In this document: piece after piece, positions 47,309-61,386 of the stretch
Numbering within the stretch: the stretch's first letter is position 1
Layout: each line of letters starts with the position of its first letter
Source of the DNA: Steromphala cineraria
Lineage: Eukaryota > Mollusca > Gastropoda > Trochida > Trochidae
DNA length: 64,000 nucleotides
Direction: 5' to 3'
Assembly: GCA_916613615.1 (NCBI GenBank)
Contig: OU744732.1
Span: forward strand, 58,116,727-58,180,726
Notes under the pieces: generated by a model
What the model was told of the DNA's origin: nothing
What the model saw: the letters and a program-made list of their open reading frames with translations, nothing else
Databases searched by the model: none
Position numbers and translations under genes: made by a program

Positions 47309-47373
47309 CATGTATTCAAACCAGTGACATGCAGATTCCAAACCCAGTGAGTTACCATTAGATCACGGAGGCC
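47309..47373 (-). ncRNA. tRNA-like SINE head, unit 3
   Basis: Copy of 23655-23719. Confidence 0.5.
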
Positions 47374-47463
47374 AGTTGAAAATACAGGATGTTTTACTGA
47401 GTAGAAATTGTATCGTGAATTTTTCTTTGTATATTAATTGTATGAATAAATCATTGTTACCAT

Positions 47464-47845
47464 ATGTTTCTATGCACATCAAATTACGGTTTCGGTATAA
47501 TTTTGGTCCTATTAACAATGGCAGTACATTCTATTGTGGTAGCTCGTACGGTTTCGGCTTTCAGCTGTTCTATAACATGTTACAATGTCACTATCACTAT
47601 CTTGAATAGTACAGATTCTTGTACTTTCTTTTGCGCCGAGTCCCATGCGGGATTCCAACCCACACCACCAACAATGACCATACTAACAGTTAATCAAACT
47701 CGCCCGTTTCACAAAAAAGGAGGTCCAACAAGCGGTAATAAGCGGTTGTTACATTCGTTACCCCTCTGATAGATGTAAAATTGGCACAGCTCCCACAGCT
47801 GAATGTAAAATTGATAAATGCCGTTTAGATTGTGAACAAATGTAA
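47464..47845 (+). CDS. Candidate secreted Cys-rich ORF pair, unit 3
   Basis: Copy of the unit 1 pair with TCYNV in place of TCNNV and TMTIL in place of TMTIP. The codon change that gives TCYNV also removes a stop in another frame. Confidence 0.3.
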
Positions 47846-48304
47846 CAATGTTATTTTGGGGATAACACTATCTTGAATAGTACAGATTCTTGTACTTTTT
47901 TTGGGCCGAGTCCCGAAATGAGCATTATTATTAAATTCTGTGAAATACGTTATTAAAGGAAATAAAGAATATACTACCATTTCTGTTCATGGTCATCGAT
48001 TTAGTTTTGTTATTGGGTATGGACATAATGAAACAAAGAACAAAACGTTTATAACCATAAACATTATAATTGTCATATTATTCACAGTCCTTCTTCGGTA
48101 ACGATCTAAATGTTGACAATTCATTAAATTCTATTAATAATATTGTTTGTGTCTGAACGGATTAGACTTGAGTGAAATTATCCTGCCACAGAACTAACTT
48201 ACGACTAGCTCATATCGCTTTCTCATCTTGATAGCTATTAAATAAGTTATTGAATTGAATTTTTATTGTATTGTTTTCTAAACACGATATTCTTGTTGTA
48301 AAAT

Positions 48305-48437
48305 GTAGTAGTAGTAGTAGTAGTACTAGTAGTAGTAGTAGTAGTAGTACTAGTACTAGTAGTAGTAGTAGTAGTAGTAGTAGTACTAGTAGTACTAGTA
48401 GTACTAGTAGTACTAGTACTAGTAGTAGTAGTAGTAC

Positions 48438-48488
<51 letters not shown>
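48305..48488. repeat. (AGT)n microsatellite, unit 3
   Basis: About 184 bp. Confidence 0.9.
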
Positions 48489-49308
48489 ATTTGTTATTAA
48501 AGTGCCACACGCATCATTACATTTTTATACAAAATATGATACACATTATAAAACAATACGTCGAGCCACAAATTGCTTATGACACTAACAGAACAAATTT
48601 TGCTGTTAATAAATACATGTTTTTGAATATAAATAAAATCAGAACAATAACAGCATTCTTCTATTAAACATATTTAAAATCGTGCTTTCATTCATTGGAA
48701 AAAGAAACTTTTCATTGTCATTTAAATCATAAAAAGCATCTTTACGTATAAAAGCAGTTTCAAACAGAAGAAAACGCAAATCATCATAAAGATAACATCT
48801 CATTAAATAATGGAATTCATCTTCAACCATATGTAAATTATGACAAAGAGTAGGATGGATTACAACTTCTTTATTGTATTTGCATACGACGTTTCAAGGC
48901 AACTCCGTGCCCCTTCATCAGGTAAGTCAATCACTTACCTGATGAAGGGGCACGGAGTTGCCTTGAAACGTCGTATGCAAATACAATAAAGAAGTTGTAA
49001 TCCATCCTACTCTTTGTCATATTAACTACCAACTTCTATATGCCTCTAAAGCATATGTACATTTTTAATACAATATTTAAAATGCCATTGTAAAAGAGGC
49101 ACCGGAGGCTTGGCATATCTGCAGGTTTTACTAAACAAGGGTAAAATACCACATCTAAATTTAGATAAAATACGTGGGAGTTTGTACAAGTGCGCAATTT
49201 GTTGCCGTTTAACTTTCCAACATCATTCCACAAGCCTGCCAAATATCGACATCTTGTTTTTTTAAGTATACCTTTTATAAAACTTAAACAACATTTGAGT
49301 CCCAATTA
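48489..49308 (-). pseudogene. LINE C-terminal fragment, unit 3, interrupted by palindrome
   Basis: As unit 1 but retaining the finger: minus-strand PTLCHNLHMVEDEFHYLMRC followed by YLYDDLRFLLFETAF to a stop at 48639. The 88-bp palindrome (48840-49020) separates it from the upstream TCRYAKPP block. Confidence 0.75.
48840..49020. repeat. Perfect 88-bp palindrome carrying the hammerhead-like motif on both strands, unit 3
   Basis: Arms 48840-48927 and 48933-49020 are exact reverse complements with a 5-nt spacer CAATC. CTGATGA is at 48939-48945 on plus and, inverted, at 48915-48921. Such a hairpin is prone to deletion. Confidence 0.85.
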
Positions 49309-49909
49309 TTTAAAAGTAAAATTCACAGTTATAGTTGGATAACAACATTAACATCCTATAATCAAAAGATTTTTTTTTGCAATGACCACAAGTGTACTCT
49401 TTTTGATATCTGACTCTTACACATAATCTAAGTCTACAGATAAAACGAAAACATTAACAATTTTGTGAAACATTTACAGAGAATTATCCCATATATAAAA
49501 TTGTAACAAGCGTTACCAGATAATGACAAATGCAATTAACTCAGTGAACCGTATCTCCTGAACACGCCAGCGGTCGCTCAAGTGTAATAGACAAGTAGGT
49601 CGGTGTGTTAAAACAAACAAGTTTCAATAAACAGTTTATGTTACAATACACATTCGGATTCTAGAGAGGGACGATTGATGAGATGATTAGATGATTGCGC
49701 AAAACTACATTATGTAATTCAGTTTATGGCAGTGGGTCATGCTTATTACCGGTAGTGGTAGTGGAATGAAAAGTTATGCTGTCTATCGTATTGGAAGTTA
49801 TGAAGATATTCATATTCTTCTTCTGTTATGTTCGAGTAATTATTAATATACAAACTCATATTATGTGAGAGTTCCGCGTGCCGATGACTTCTTCATTGCC
49901 TGAACGTGA

Positions 49910-49975
49910 CATGGGTTCGAACGTGTGAGCAGTTGGATTCAGGCCCAGTCAGCCAACACTTAGACCACGGAGGCC
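49910..49975 (-). ncRNA. Second tRNA-like SINE head, unit 3
   Basis: As 26022-26087. Confidence 0.55.
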
Positions 49976-50722
49976 AGTTGCAAACAATGGATTTCATGAA
50001 GAAGTTAAGGCAATTTTATGGATATACAACTTATTTATTCAAGTTTGCGACGTTTCGACATAGATATTAATGTCGTTCTCAAGCAAGTGATGACATTAGT
50101 ATATATGTCGAAACGTCGCAAACTTGAATAAAGAAGTTGTTTATCCATAATATTGCCTTATCTACTTCATCATCTCAACTTCTAGAGTGCCCATCAAAGA
50201 AATGGATTTCATACTTAGTTCATATGTTGATAATTCTAAAATAATTTAGCATTGGCACCGAGCGCACATCAAGCTTTAATTAATGCTTCTGCACTAGTTT
50301 GCTGTTCTTTATTTTGCATTAAATATTTGTATGAAAGTACAGCATATATCGTATATTTGTAATGTAACATAGCTATGCGTTTTCATTGCGACTAATAATT
50401 ATTCTTCATCATTTACTCATTACCTCAAAGAGAAGCATATATGTTGTAAATTAGGGCGATCCTCCTCGCGAGAGCCACATAAATATATAGAAGAATAAGA
50501 AGAAGAAACATATTTTATTTAAGTGTCACACAGCGTACATACACGGCAAATATAGCACGCCGTCCGGCCAACAATGGGCTATGAGACACTAAAACACATT
50601 AAAATAGCTAAAAGCGTATTAAGCGCTAAAATGGTTAAAATATATCACAAATAACAACATTCTTTAAAAAGGTTTAAGAGAGCAATATAAGTTTGGTTTT
50701 ATAGAAGTATATGTTTCCTGCG

Positions 50723-51301
50723 GTGATCGGAAAAAAAGTAACAGGAAAAAAAGTAACGGAAAAAAAGTAACAGTTTTTGCTAGGAAAAAAAGTAACAGGA
50801 AAAAAAGTAACAGTTTTTTGTTTTGTTTTTTATTTCATGAGTTTAATATAATTGTGTAATGTAACGGTATGTAATATAATTACTTCCATATATTTCTTTA
50901 TTGAATATATGCTACAGTACTTACAGTACAGTATTTCGTTGTAAAATAGGAATACATTTTATGTAATAATTTTAGTATATGATGATAAATGATGATAGTA
51001 AATGAGTGAGGCCAGTCCAAATGATCAATTAAGGGAGAGTATTATGTCGATGTAATTGAGCAGGTGAGAAGGAAACAGTATATACCAATGTAATTATGTT
51101 GTTTTAAGTAATAAGTACCTTTGCTGTTAAATGTGATGTCTTTAATGACAAGATTATCAACACTAATCCTAATATAATTCAAACTCAATTTCCTACTAAA
51201 GAGTTTCTTTATATAAGAAGTGTTACTTTTTTTCCTGTTACTTTTTTTCCGTTACTTTTTTTCCTGTTACTTTTTTTCCTGTTACTTTTTTTCCTACATT
51301 C
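50723..51301. mobile_element. Fold-back transposon, unit 3
   Basis: As unit 1; duplications at 50713-50722 and 51302-51311. Confidence 0.75.
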
Positions 51302-51504
51302 GTTTCCTGCGTCTAAACATAGCGCTTGTTGTAGCGGCAAGAGGTTGGGAGAGTTGGGGTGACTGCAAAAGAAATATGAATTGATCTGTTGGAGAAAGAT
51401 TCATAAACTGAGTTTGAATAGCTTGCGCTTTTAACCATAACGGGACCTGATATCTGAGTAAAGCTGACATTATAAATATAACTACAATATGTCAATCTGT
51501 TTAA

Positions 51505-51861
51505 AGGGGCAGTAGCACGTTTTAAGGGGGAATATATGGTGATGTCAGGAAAATGAAAATAAATGGTTCTAAATGAAAGACAATGTATTTAAACTAAATG
51601 GAGCAGTAATAATTCAAATATATAACGTAAGGTTCAGCCATGCGATTCCTTTTTCTTACAAAAATGAATTAAAGGTGTTCACAAAAAAAATGGCCGCCAA
51701 TGGATTTTATGTGAATCCTAATACTTTGTCCTCTGACTATGGGTGATTGGCTTGTGTAATGTGATTGTTGACACTGTCAATATAATACATTAGACATTTA
51801 CTTACAATTATAAGTGCAATTTTTAAAATATAAATTTATCAAAAAACGTGCTACTGCCCCT
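51505..51861 (+). mobile_element. TTAA MITE family A, unit 3
   Basis: As 27617-27973, TTAA on both sides. Confidence 0.9.
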
Positions 51862-52530
51862 TTAAGCTGTAAAGTTACAAGACTTGCTCACTAGAAATAT
51901 AGACCACGCCCATCACGTGTGCACAGATTAAAGATCTATTGGCAAGTGATCGGTATTCATATGTCAATATACTATAGATGAATAAGTCAACTTAAATTAA
52001 CAAGATATTCGCTGTTTGCGATCCTTATCCACACCTTTCTGTTTCCCGACTGATCTCCATGAAACAATAACACAATCAGAACTCTATGGTAGACTAGACA
52101 GTTTCCTTTCATCCCGTCTCGGGAGATGAGGGGTACTGTGAGCTAATTAGCGTCGCGGGCGGGCAGTTAAGCTGACAAGGGGTCCAGGCATTGAGCGGTG
52201 AAGCATGTCCATGACATAACATGAGTTAAAGAAGGGCTGCATAACCTTTTTTAAATATATTTTTCAAAAGATATTGGTCAAATAACTATATAACATAAAT
52301 ATTAGGCCAAAACAGCAACGATACACAGTTTCTCAATGAAGCTACAGCTAAGTAAACATTGCGTAACAAGGCGTCTGCTTGTCGCCGTCCAGCGACAAAC
52401 CAAAACAAGGCTGAGAGGCCACGGGCAGGGGATACCGGAAGTGACGTGGCAGTAGGCGAAGCGTTCGTCTGCTTATATGGAAAATGATAGGCGAAATCCG
52501 CAGTTCTGCCTTTTCAAAGCGATTAATAGT

Positions 52531-52736
52531 ATGTTATATCATTGTGTTGCTGTCAACTGTCCTAGAATATCTCCTGATGAAGTCTCCGTAGACAAATTCC
52601 CATCATATTGATGGTTTCACGCCAAATTGACCCGCTGTGTTAGGTCAAACAGAGCAATGTGACAATCTACATCGAACTCACGTGTTCCGATCACTACACC
52701 GATTTTCTGCTTCGAGCTCGCATTTTCACTGAATGA
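52531..52736 (+). pseudogene. THAP domain remnant, unit 3
   Basis: Same sequence and same defects as unit 1. Confidence 0.6.
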
Positions 52737-55216
52737 ACAGTTTGGCATGCAGAGAAAAGGGAGATTAGTAAAATATAAAACATAGCACAAAGTTTTGGGC
52801 TGATTTATGGTTATAATCCGAATATACAATGCTCACATTTAGATTTGAACGTTGTGTAAAAAGGTTGAATAAACAATGACATTGGTCTGCAGGTGTTACT
52901 TACTCTCTTTAGATCAGATACTCACTTATTACACAATTACTTTACTGTCTATCGTATTTCCTGTCTGTTTCCTAATTAGATGATATCAAATGATGACTAT
53001 AGCAGGGAGGTTATATAATGCACAATCATCAACACCTGGCTATTTTATGACATCAGCTAATTAGGTAACATCAAATAGCAATTGTATTCCTTAACATCCC
53101 TTTTTTCTCCGATTGGTAAATCATAACCTGAAATTAGGAATATCGTTTTTGCTCTATCTGATAATTATTTTGGATAAGGTTCATTTAATAAATCTTCATT
53201 CTGTTTGGCCATGTATCGGGTATTGTTGTGGAAAATATCTCCACTATGTACAAGAGTGAAAAAATTAAGATTTTCAGTGAAATGCCCTATTAAAATAATG
53301 TTTTAAACAAGACATCAGTGATCATCCAATACATGTCTTTCATTGAGAATTGTAAATTGTCCATCACTAAATGAAATAACTAAGAAAAACGTATATATTT
53401 TTTATCCCGTTACAAAATGAAGTCAAAGGCAATTCTAAAAATGTAAAAAAAATAGTATTGTATAATTACATCCTTTCTGCTGTGCTACTAAAGTAATATT
53501 CAATAACAACCAACAACTGTGCACGAAGATAAAACAGTTCACACGGGAGCAATTGTTTACATAAACATCCGGGTTCTCACGTGCAGTCTTATGACAACAT
53601 TGCGCAAAGCGAGACCATCTAGGCCTACATGCTGTAGCATTATGCGCACAACTTCGTTTTTAATCAGGGTCTTACGTTTTCATCAATACAAATTGCCAGT
53701 TGAATAAATAAACTACCGATTTATTGAAGGTTTGAGATGTGTGGATGTTGTTTAGGGTGTTTAATCGACGGTTAAACATCGAGCTGTACTGTTAGCTTGT
53801 GTTGTTTTACATAACGAGGGCACACAAGGGGGTATCACATCGCCTACTAACACGTCACGAGGCAGTCACGCTTCAGTGCGTTTTATTCTGTTCGCCGGCC
53901 TAATTAGGCGGTGTTCTTTATACAGTCGTAATTAAGCCGTTTCTAGGTCGATTTCAGAAATTTAAAGTTGAGTCCATGTGAAATTGTTATCACTATTTCA
54001 TGAATCCCGAAAGTTGCCATATAGCATTTCAGTCCCTCTTTAATGCCTTTGTCACACAAAGGTAGTTTTTAAAACGTTCTACTCCGTCCTAAAATGTTCA
54101 CAAAACGGCCTCCTTCTGGATCGAAACGAGAAAGTTTTTTTACATTTCATCTAACGCCAGAAAGTTTATCCACAGTTTTAGTACGTCAACCTGTCTAGTC
54201 CTGTGACATATTGTAGTAAGAGAGAGGGACAGTTAACATACGTTATCAACAAGACCTTTCTCAGCCTTAATACGCACTATCATGTTCTAGCTCTTTTTTA
54301 GAAAGTGCACTACGTTTTCATGCGGTCAGTAGGGCGTGCTGCTTGATACGATTTTTACGTCCGGGCCCGTTGTCTATAAAGACCATGCAAGTTCTCGACC
54401 GTTTTCAAACCTGATCTCGCTGTCAATCAAAGTAACACAATTTATAATAATCATTATATAATATAATTATCAACTGAAAAATATAGGTTGCGCAGAAATA
54501 CATACAAATATTTTAATCACAAAATTAACCGACATTCACTCTATTCCAGATGCCAAAGTGTTCATTTTTAGTAATCACATTCCCATGAGTTAACCAAAAC
54601 TGATGCATTTACATCCGTCCCTTCAATTTGCACTGCCAAAGTAGTAAGACCGAATTGAGAATATATCAAACGTACTAACAACGAATACGATGTTTTCTGA
54701 ACCTTGTGCGAACTCATAGACCTTTGCAGGAACATCCTTAAAACGTTTTCATGACAATCTTTTTGTTTTCAACATATTTGGACGAAATCGTAACTGCCTA
54801 TAGACATACTATGATCGGGTTAGAAGAAGAATAGAAGAAGAAGAATATATTTTATTTACGTGTCACATGTTGTTATAAAACATTTGGAACATTCACAGAA
54901 TCAATTTAAAAAACAACATCCAGCCTTAAAAGGCTTATGAGACACGAGATTCGTTGACAATCTAAAATCATGAGATAAAAAATATATACATTGTTAAAAT
55001 GGTGTGGAAACAGTCACATAGGTGCTAATAATAGACATACTATGATCGGGTTAGATCTGTTTGCGGACTGTTGATTTCCGATTGAAGCACGTGATAATAG
55101 TTCTTGGAAGGGTCGAAGTACGGCAATTCCGTTAGACGTACAGCAATCCCGTTTAAATAACGTTGGTCCTACGTTAAATTTTTTAGAACATCCTTCCGTT
55201 TCTATAAGGTTCGTAA

Positions 55217-55480
55217 ACATTTTACACTAGGTCCATTACGTTCTCCAACAGTTCGAGTCCGTTTTATGCCTGTTCCTGTGGCAATATTCAAGAGGATCCA
55301 TTCCATTATTTTCTTCAATGTCCTCTATATGATACTTTTAGAATGACCAAGTTCTTCTCCCAAAACAATGTCACTTTAAATGTTATCTTAAACGGCGACG
55401 AATCATTGTCCTGGCCAGATAATGAACTGTTGGTAAATGCTGTTCACATGTTTATAACTGAATCTCACCGCTTTTCTTAA
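55217..55480 (+). pseudogene. LINE CCHC fragment, unit 3
   Basis: Copy of 31330-31593. Confidence 0.65.
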
Positions 55481-57853
55481 ACGACCTACCATAGTTGTAA
55501 TGTTGACTCACTGTACCATTTGTAGGCGTGAAACGCATTATATTTCCATGTATCAAAATATATGTAACGATTTTGTTTTAAGGAGAAGCATTTATAAAGG
55601 CTTTATTAGCCTGTTTGCTAATCCCTTTTCCATATATATTATACTTTTTGCTTTGTATCACATTAACATGTCTTATGGAAATAAAATATTGTTTATATCA
55701 GTCCGTTTTATAAGAACGTAGTAAATCCGGGTTTGGTGTGACTGGGGTATAACACTCTATGAATGTCTGATTCCTAGATACAAATGTCTATATAGAAGCA
55801 AGTTTTAAAAATAACTATACATAAATAAAACTACAACCACCGACTTATGAAGAAGAAAGAAGAAAAGTATATCATTTCGGTGTCACGTGTATACATTCAT
55901 TTCACATCTGGCATGATTAAACAATATCTCACGTGATATAAACCATTGCAGATAAAAAAGATACTTGTGAGACACCATATTTATTTACATATCAACCATT
56001 ATATATCAAAATATAGATAATAATAAAATAAAACATTTACTAGTAATAAAGGGATGGATGAGAGAACATAAATCCACTGATCAACAAGTGACTGCATGGC
56101 TGAGTGAGCAGTGTATTGTCGCGACAGTACTCAACACGTAGACAGTCCCAATCTCCCCCCTCCCCATAAAACGGGTATGATCTTGTAATCACGGTTTAGG
56201 ATTCGTGACTATCCGTTGCAATAACATTGCGTCATGGAGAAGTGTACATCATTTCACGTGTCGGTCTTCTGTTTGCATATCTCTCAAATTAAACATTATG
56301 TAAAATTTGCTTTTGTTTCATTTCTATAAAGTAAACGTTATTATATTTGTATAGTGTATGTAACAGAACACTAGATATATTCTGTCAGTTGTCAGATTTA
56401 ACATTTGTATGGCTTGTTTTTTAAAAATATACAGTGGTTTGGGTTCGAACTTATGGCGTACTTGTCTGTTCAATTGTATCTAGCTACTGCATGTTCCAAA
56501 ATTTTAACAGATCGAAATGACAATGACACAAAAATAGCAACTTAGTATCTCGTTCAGTCTGAAATAATAAAATGGGTGTCCTTGAATTTACACGATGATT
56601 GTGTTATATTTAACAAAGATAAAATATTTTGGTCCAATATCCGCTTACTTTGTTAAATAGTCCAATAATTATCTTCTTTTAACTCAGTGAACCGTATCCC
56701 CCGAACACACCAGTGGTCGCTGCATTGTAAAAGGCTTTGGGTATGTCGGAATGAAGACCATTAGCTTGAGCAAGTTGAGTGAGAATACACATTCATATTC
56801 TTGCGAGAAAGGAAGATTGGGAATACTTCTCTTTATGCTATGTAATAGAGCTAATGACAATGGCGCATGTTTATTACAAAACGTTTTTTTTCTGCGATAC
56901 CCTAACGAATCCAATGCAATTCTATAAATAAAATGAACATATTTAGTCTAAAACTTGAACTTTTGAAATGAAACGTTCAATAAATATTTGAAAATTAAAT
57001 AAAATGGAAAGAAGACTGATTTTTCATTGTTTTCATTGAGCATTTGAGTCTCCTGATAGACTTGTTAATGTATTTATCTTATTTTAGAGCCAGGCTGACA
57101 GACTAAAATATATCATTTGTCTTACATATTGCAAATTCAATTTCTACTTTATACAAATCACCGAGATACCAAATATAAATATTCTAAAAACTGATTGATC
57201 GGATTTTGAAGATTTAGTTGTGACCTGAAATTTTCATGATCATTGTAAGTTTTTAGTTATTCCAACTTTTCTCTTTAAAATCTAAAATGGTTAATATAAA
57301 AGATATCTAATACGGTTGATATAAAAACATCTAAAGATCTTCAATAAAAAACATTGGGGAATATCGGTTATATCTCGTGTATCAGTAGAAGTGCATATTG
57401 TATTGTATATAATGGAAATATAGGAGGTCGAACTAACCAACTGTTGTGCAAAGCTTCCCGGTGAATACATTACAAACAGCTTGAAATAGATTATATATTC
57501 ACAAGGAAAACCAATGTAAATCTTAATGATCATAACACCCAACCGATTGGCAAACATGAAACTTCATAGGTATTAAAAATATGCATATACAAATGAAATA
57601 CTGCAACACAAATATCATATTAGCTTGCCCAGGTGTTTTAGGGGCAGTTCAAAAAGCTGCAAATCTATTTTAGAGTAATGAAACTTTGATCGTTCGTATT
57701 TTTGTAACTCACTTTAAGATACTCGGTAAATGCATATTTCTTATAAGTAATTGATATCCTATATGATCCCTTTTCCTTTAACAACCTTATTTTATTTCTT
57801 GGATGACTCATTATATTTTAAACATGCTTTGTTTGGATCGTTTGTGTATAAAT

Positions 57854-58239
57854 ATGAAACGAGACAGAACATATTTTATTTCTGTCTTTCTGTCTATCTT
57901 TGTTTTTTGTCTATGCACTCAACATCTTTTGGTCAGTGGGTCAATAAATGCAGATAGATATCACAGAAGTTCTTTTTATTCTATTATTATTATTCTTAAA
58001 TGTCTTTAGATCTTTCTTGTACTTGTCATATTATTTGCATTCACGTGAACCAAACTTTATCAATGGTGTCCTTTGATCGTGGATTATCGACTGTTGCTGA
58101 AGCAAATCGATTCTGCACAGTGGAGCATGAAGGTATACAAGGTAGAATAAGTAAAGTAACGATAATGATCGAAAACCGGACAATGACAAATGTTGTTAAC
58201 TTCGAAATCGACTTAAATGACGCATCGTCTTTAATTTAA
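57854..58239 (+). CDS. Candidate two-exon secreted protein, unit 3
   Basis: Copy of 33967-34352 with exons at 57854-57935 and 58010-58239. Confidence 0.35.
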
Positions 58240-58698
58240 CTTAATACAACTATTTAAAACAGTTTACTTGACAGTCATTTTAAAAGATTTGTTTGTCACT
58301 TGCTCGCTTACGGATCCATGCATGTGATCTTACAGACAATCGTAATCAAACTCAATATTAATGTAATATTCATCACCTTTCATATTACTTCTATTTTACT
58401 GTTCTTTATTTACAAAATGCTACAACGAAAAGAAACAGCATGTCCCGCAGCTTCATGCTGACGAGACATCTCATTAGCGCCGATCAGTGAGGGGCCATAA
58501 AGCAGTGTGTGTGCTATATTTAGATCGCCCCTGTTCAGTGAGGAGAAGTGCGTTAAAACGAGGAAGATCTATTATTAAATATCAATTATCTCCCTTTCTA
58601 TTAATTGAATCATGTTGAAAATTTTACATTAGGGAAGGTAAAGACGGGGATTTCAAATTAATAAAAAATATTTGATTTTTTTAAAAAATGTAAAAACT

Positions 58699-58847
58699 CG
58701 AAATTTCTAGAAATTTCTAGAAACGCACTAGAACCGCACTAGAAATTTTCTAGATACGTTCTAGAAAATTTCTAGTGCGTATCTAGAAAATTTCTAGTGC
58801 GTATCTAGAAAGTTTCTAGATACGCACTAGAAAGTTTCTAGATACGG
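58699..58847. repeat. Heat-shock-element array at end of unit 3
   Basis: Copy of 34812-34959. Confidence 0.75.
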
Positions 58848-59383
58848 GGTATGTTTATTCATTGCTTAACTGTACATGTATAAACAAGGTCATGCGACTT
58901 GTGATTAGCAAGTTGTTAACACAATGAGCGCATACACAAAGTTCCCGTTTTCACATCAAAGTGAATGATGAAAGAAACACCGATGCCGAGTTGCATAATA
59001 CGGTCAATTATTGCATGTTTGTAACCAGCCTGTCTAAGAGACGATAACATGCTGACCCACCATTTTTAGTTGTTTTAATTGCGTGAAATGACATTAACGG
59101 ACTGTATTGTTGTTATAACATTTCTAATATTAAAGTATTCACGTATATGTTTTAACAAAATATATAAACATACATATGTAACTTTCTTAGTCTGATTATC
59201 TATCAATCCATACAATTAAACGTATAGTAGAAAGATATCATGATGAACACCCGGCATCAATTGATAGTGAAGCGATGATATTTTGATTCTCGAAATTTAT
59301 TCAAATTCAAACCTTTATTTGCAAATCAAATATACACTCACTAAAATTGCAATTTTCCTAAATAACAAATGCTACAGTCAAAA

Positions 59384-59448
59384 CATGTATTCAAACCAGT
59401 GACATGCAGATTCCAAACCCAGTGAGTTACCATTAGATCACGGAGGCC
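59384..59448 (-). ncRNA. tRNA-like SINE head, unit 4
   Basis: Copy of 23655-23719. Confidence 0.5.
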
Positions 59449-59538
59449 AGTTGAAAATACAGGATGTTTTACTGAGTAGAAATTGTATCGTGAATTTTTC
59501 TTTGTATATTAATTGTATGAATAAATCATTGTTACCAT

Positions 59539-59920
59539 ATGTTTCTATGCACATCAAATTACGGTTTCGGTATAATTTTGGTCCTATTAACAATGGCAGT
59601 ACATTCTATTGTGGTAGCTCGTACGGTTTCGGCTTTCAGCTGTTCTATAACATGTTACAATGTCACTATCACTATCTTGAATAGTACAGATTCTTGTACT
59701 TTCTTTTGCGCCGAGTCCCATGCGGGATTCCAACCCACACCACCAACAATGACCATACTAACAGTTAATCAAACTCGCCCGTTTCACAAAAAAGGAGGTC
59801 CAACAAGCGGTAATAAGCGGTTGTTACATTCGTTACCCCTCTGATAGATGTAAAATTGGCACAGCTCCCACAGCTGAATGTAAAATTGATAAATGCCGTT
59901 TAGATTGTGAACAAATGTAA
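59539..59920 (+). CDS. Candidate secreted Cys-rich ORF pair, unit 4
   Basis: As unit 3. Confidence 0.3.
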
Positions 59921-60379
59921 CAATGTTATTTTGGGGATAACACTATCTTGAATAGTACAGATTCTTGTACTTTTTTTGGGCCGAGTCCCGAAATGAGCAT
60001 TATTATTAAATTCTGTGAAATACGTTATTAAAGGAAATAAAGAATATACTACCATTTCTGTTCATGGTCATCGATTTAGTTTTGTTATTGGGTATGGACA
60101 TAATGAAACAAAGAACAAAACGTTTATAACCATAAACATTATAATTGTCATATTATTCACAGTCCTTCTTCGGTAACGATCTAAATGTTGACAATTCATT
60201 AAATTCTATTAATAATATTGTTTGTGTCTGAACAGATTAGACTTGAGTGAAATTATCCTGCCACAGAACTAACTTACGACTAGCTCATATCGCTTTCTCA
60301 TCTTGATAGCTATTAAATAAGTTATTGAATTGAATTTTTATTGTATTGTTTTCTAAACACGATATTCTTGTTGTAAAAT

Positions 60380-60431
60380 GTAGTAGTAGTAGTAGTAGTA
60401 CTAGTAGTAGTAGTAGTACTAGTACTAGTAC

Positions 60432-60466
<35 letters not shown>

Positions 60467-60518
60467 CTAGTAGTACTAGTAGTACTAGTAGTACTAGTAC
60501 TAGTAGTAGTAGTAGTAC

Positions 60519-60569
<51 letters not shown>

Positions 60570-60570
60570 A
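60380..60570. repeat. (AGT)n microsatellite, unit 4
   Basis: About 191 bp, the longest of the four. Confidence 0.9.
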
Positions 60571-61386
60571 TTTGTTATTAAAGTGCCACACGCATCATTA
60601 CATTTTTATACAAAATATGATACACATTATAAAACAATACGTCGAGCCACAAATTGCTTATGACACTAACAGAACAAATTTTGCTGTTAATAAATACATG
60701 TTTTTGAATATAAATAAAATCAGAACAATAACAGCATTCTTCTATTAAACATATTTAAAATCGTGCTTTCATTCATTGGAAAAAGAAACTTTTCATTGTC
60801 ATTTAAATCATAAAAAGCATCTTTACGTATAAAAGCAGTTTCAAACAGAAGAAAACGCAAATCATCATAAAGATAACATCTCATTAAATAATGGAATTCA
60901 TCTTCAACCATATGTAAATTATGACAAAGAGTAGGATGGATTACAACTTCTTTATTGTATTTGCATACGACGTTTCAAGGCAACTCCGTGCCCCTTCATC
61001 AGGTAAGTCAATCACTTACCTGATGAAGGGGCACGGAGTTGCCTTGAAACGTCGTATGCAAATACAATAAAGAAGTTGTAATCCATCCTACTCTTTGTCA
61101 TATTAACTACCAACTTCTATATGCCTCTAAAGCATATGTACATTTTTAATACAATATTTAAAATGCCATTGTAAAAGAGGCACCGGAGGCTTGGCATATC
61201 TGCAGGTTTTACTAAACAAGGGTAAAATACCACATCTAAATTTAGATAAAATACGTGGGAGTTTGTACAAGTGCGCAATTTGTTGCCGTTTAACTTTCCA
61301 ACATCATTCCACAAGCCTGCCAAATATCGACATCTTGTTTTTTTAAGTATACCTTTTATAAAACTTAAACAACATTTGAGTCCCAA
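60571..61386 (-). pseudogene. LINE C-terminal fragment, unit 4, interrupted by palindrome
   Basis: As unit 3; the finger is at about 60720-60935 and the palindrome at 60921-61101. Confidence 0.75.
60921..61101. repeat. Perfect 88-bp palindrome, unit 4
   Basis: Arms 60921-61008 and 61014-61101, spacer CAATC; same as unit 3. Confidence 0.85.

Larger units (their letters stand above)
46799..58873. repeat. 12-kb macrosatellite, unit 3 (12,075 bp)
   Basis: Same order of contents as units 1 and 2 but with the extra 235 bp at 48695-48929 holding a LINE C-terminus and the second arm of the palindrome. Confidence 0.95.
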
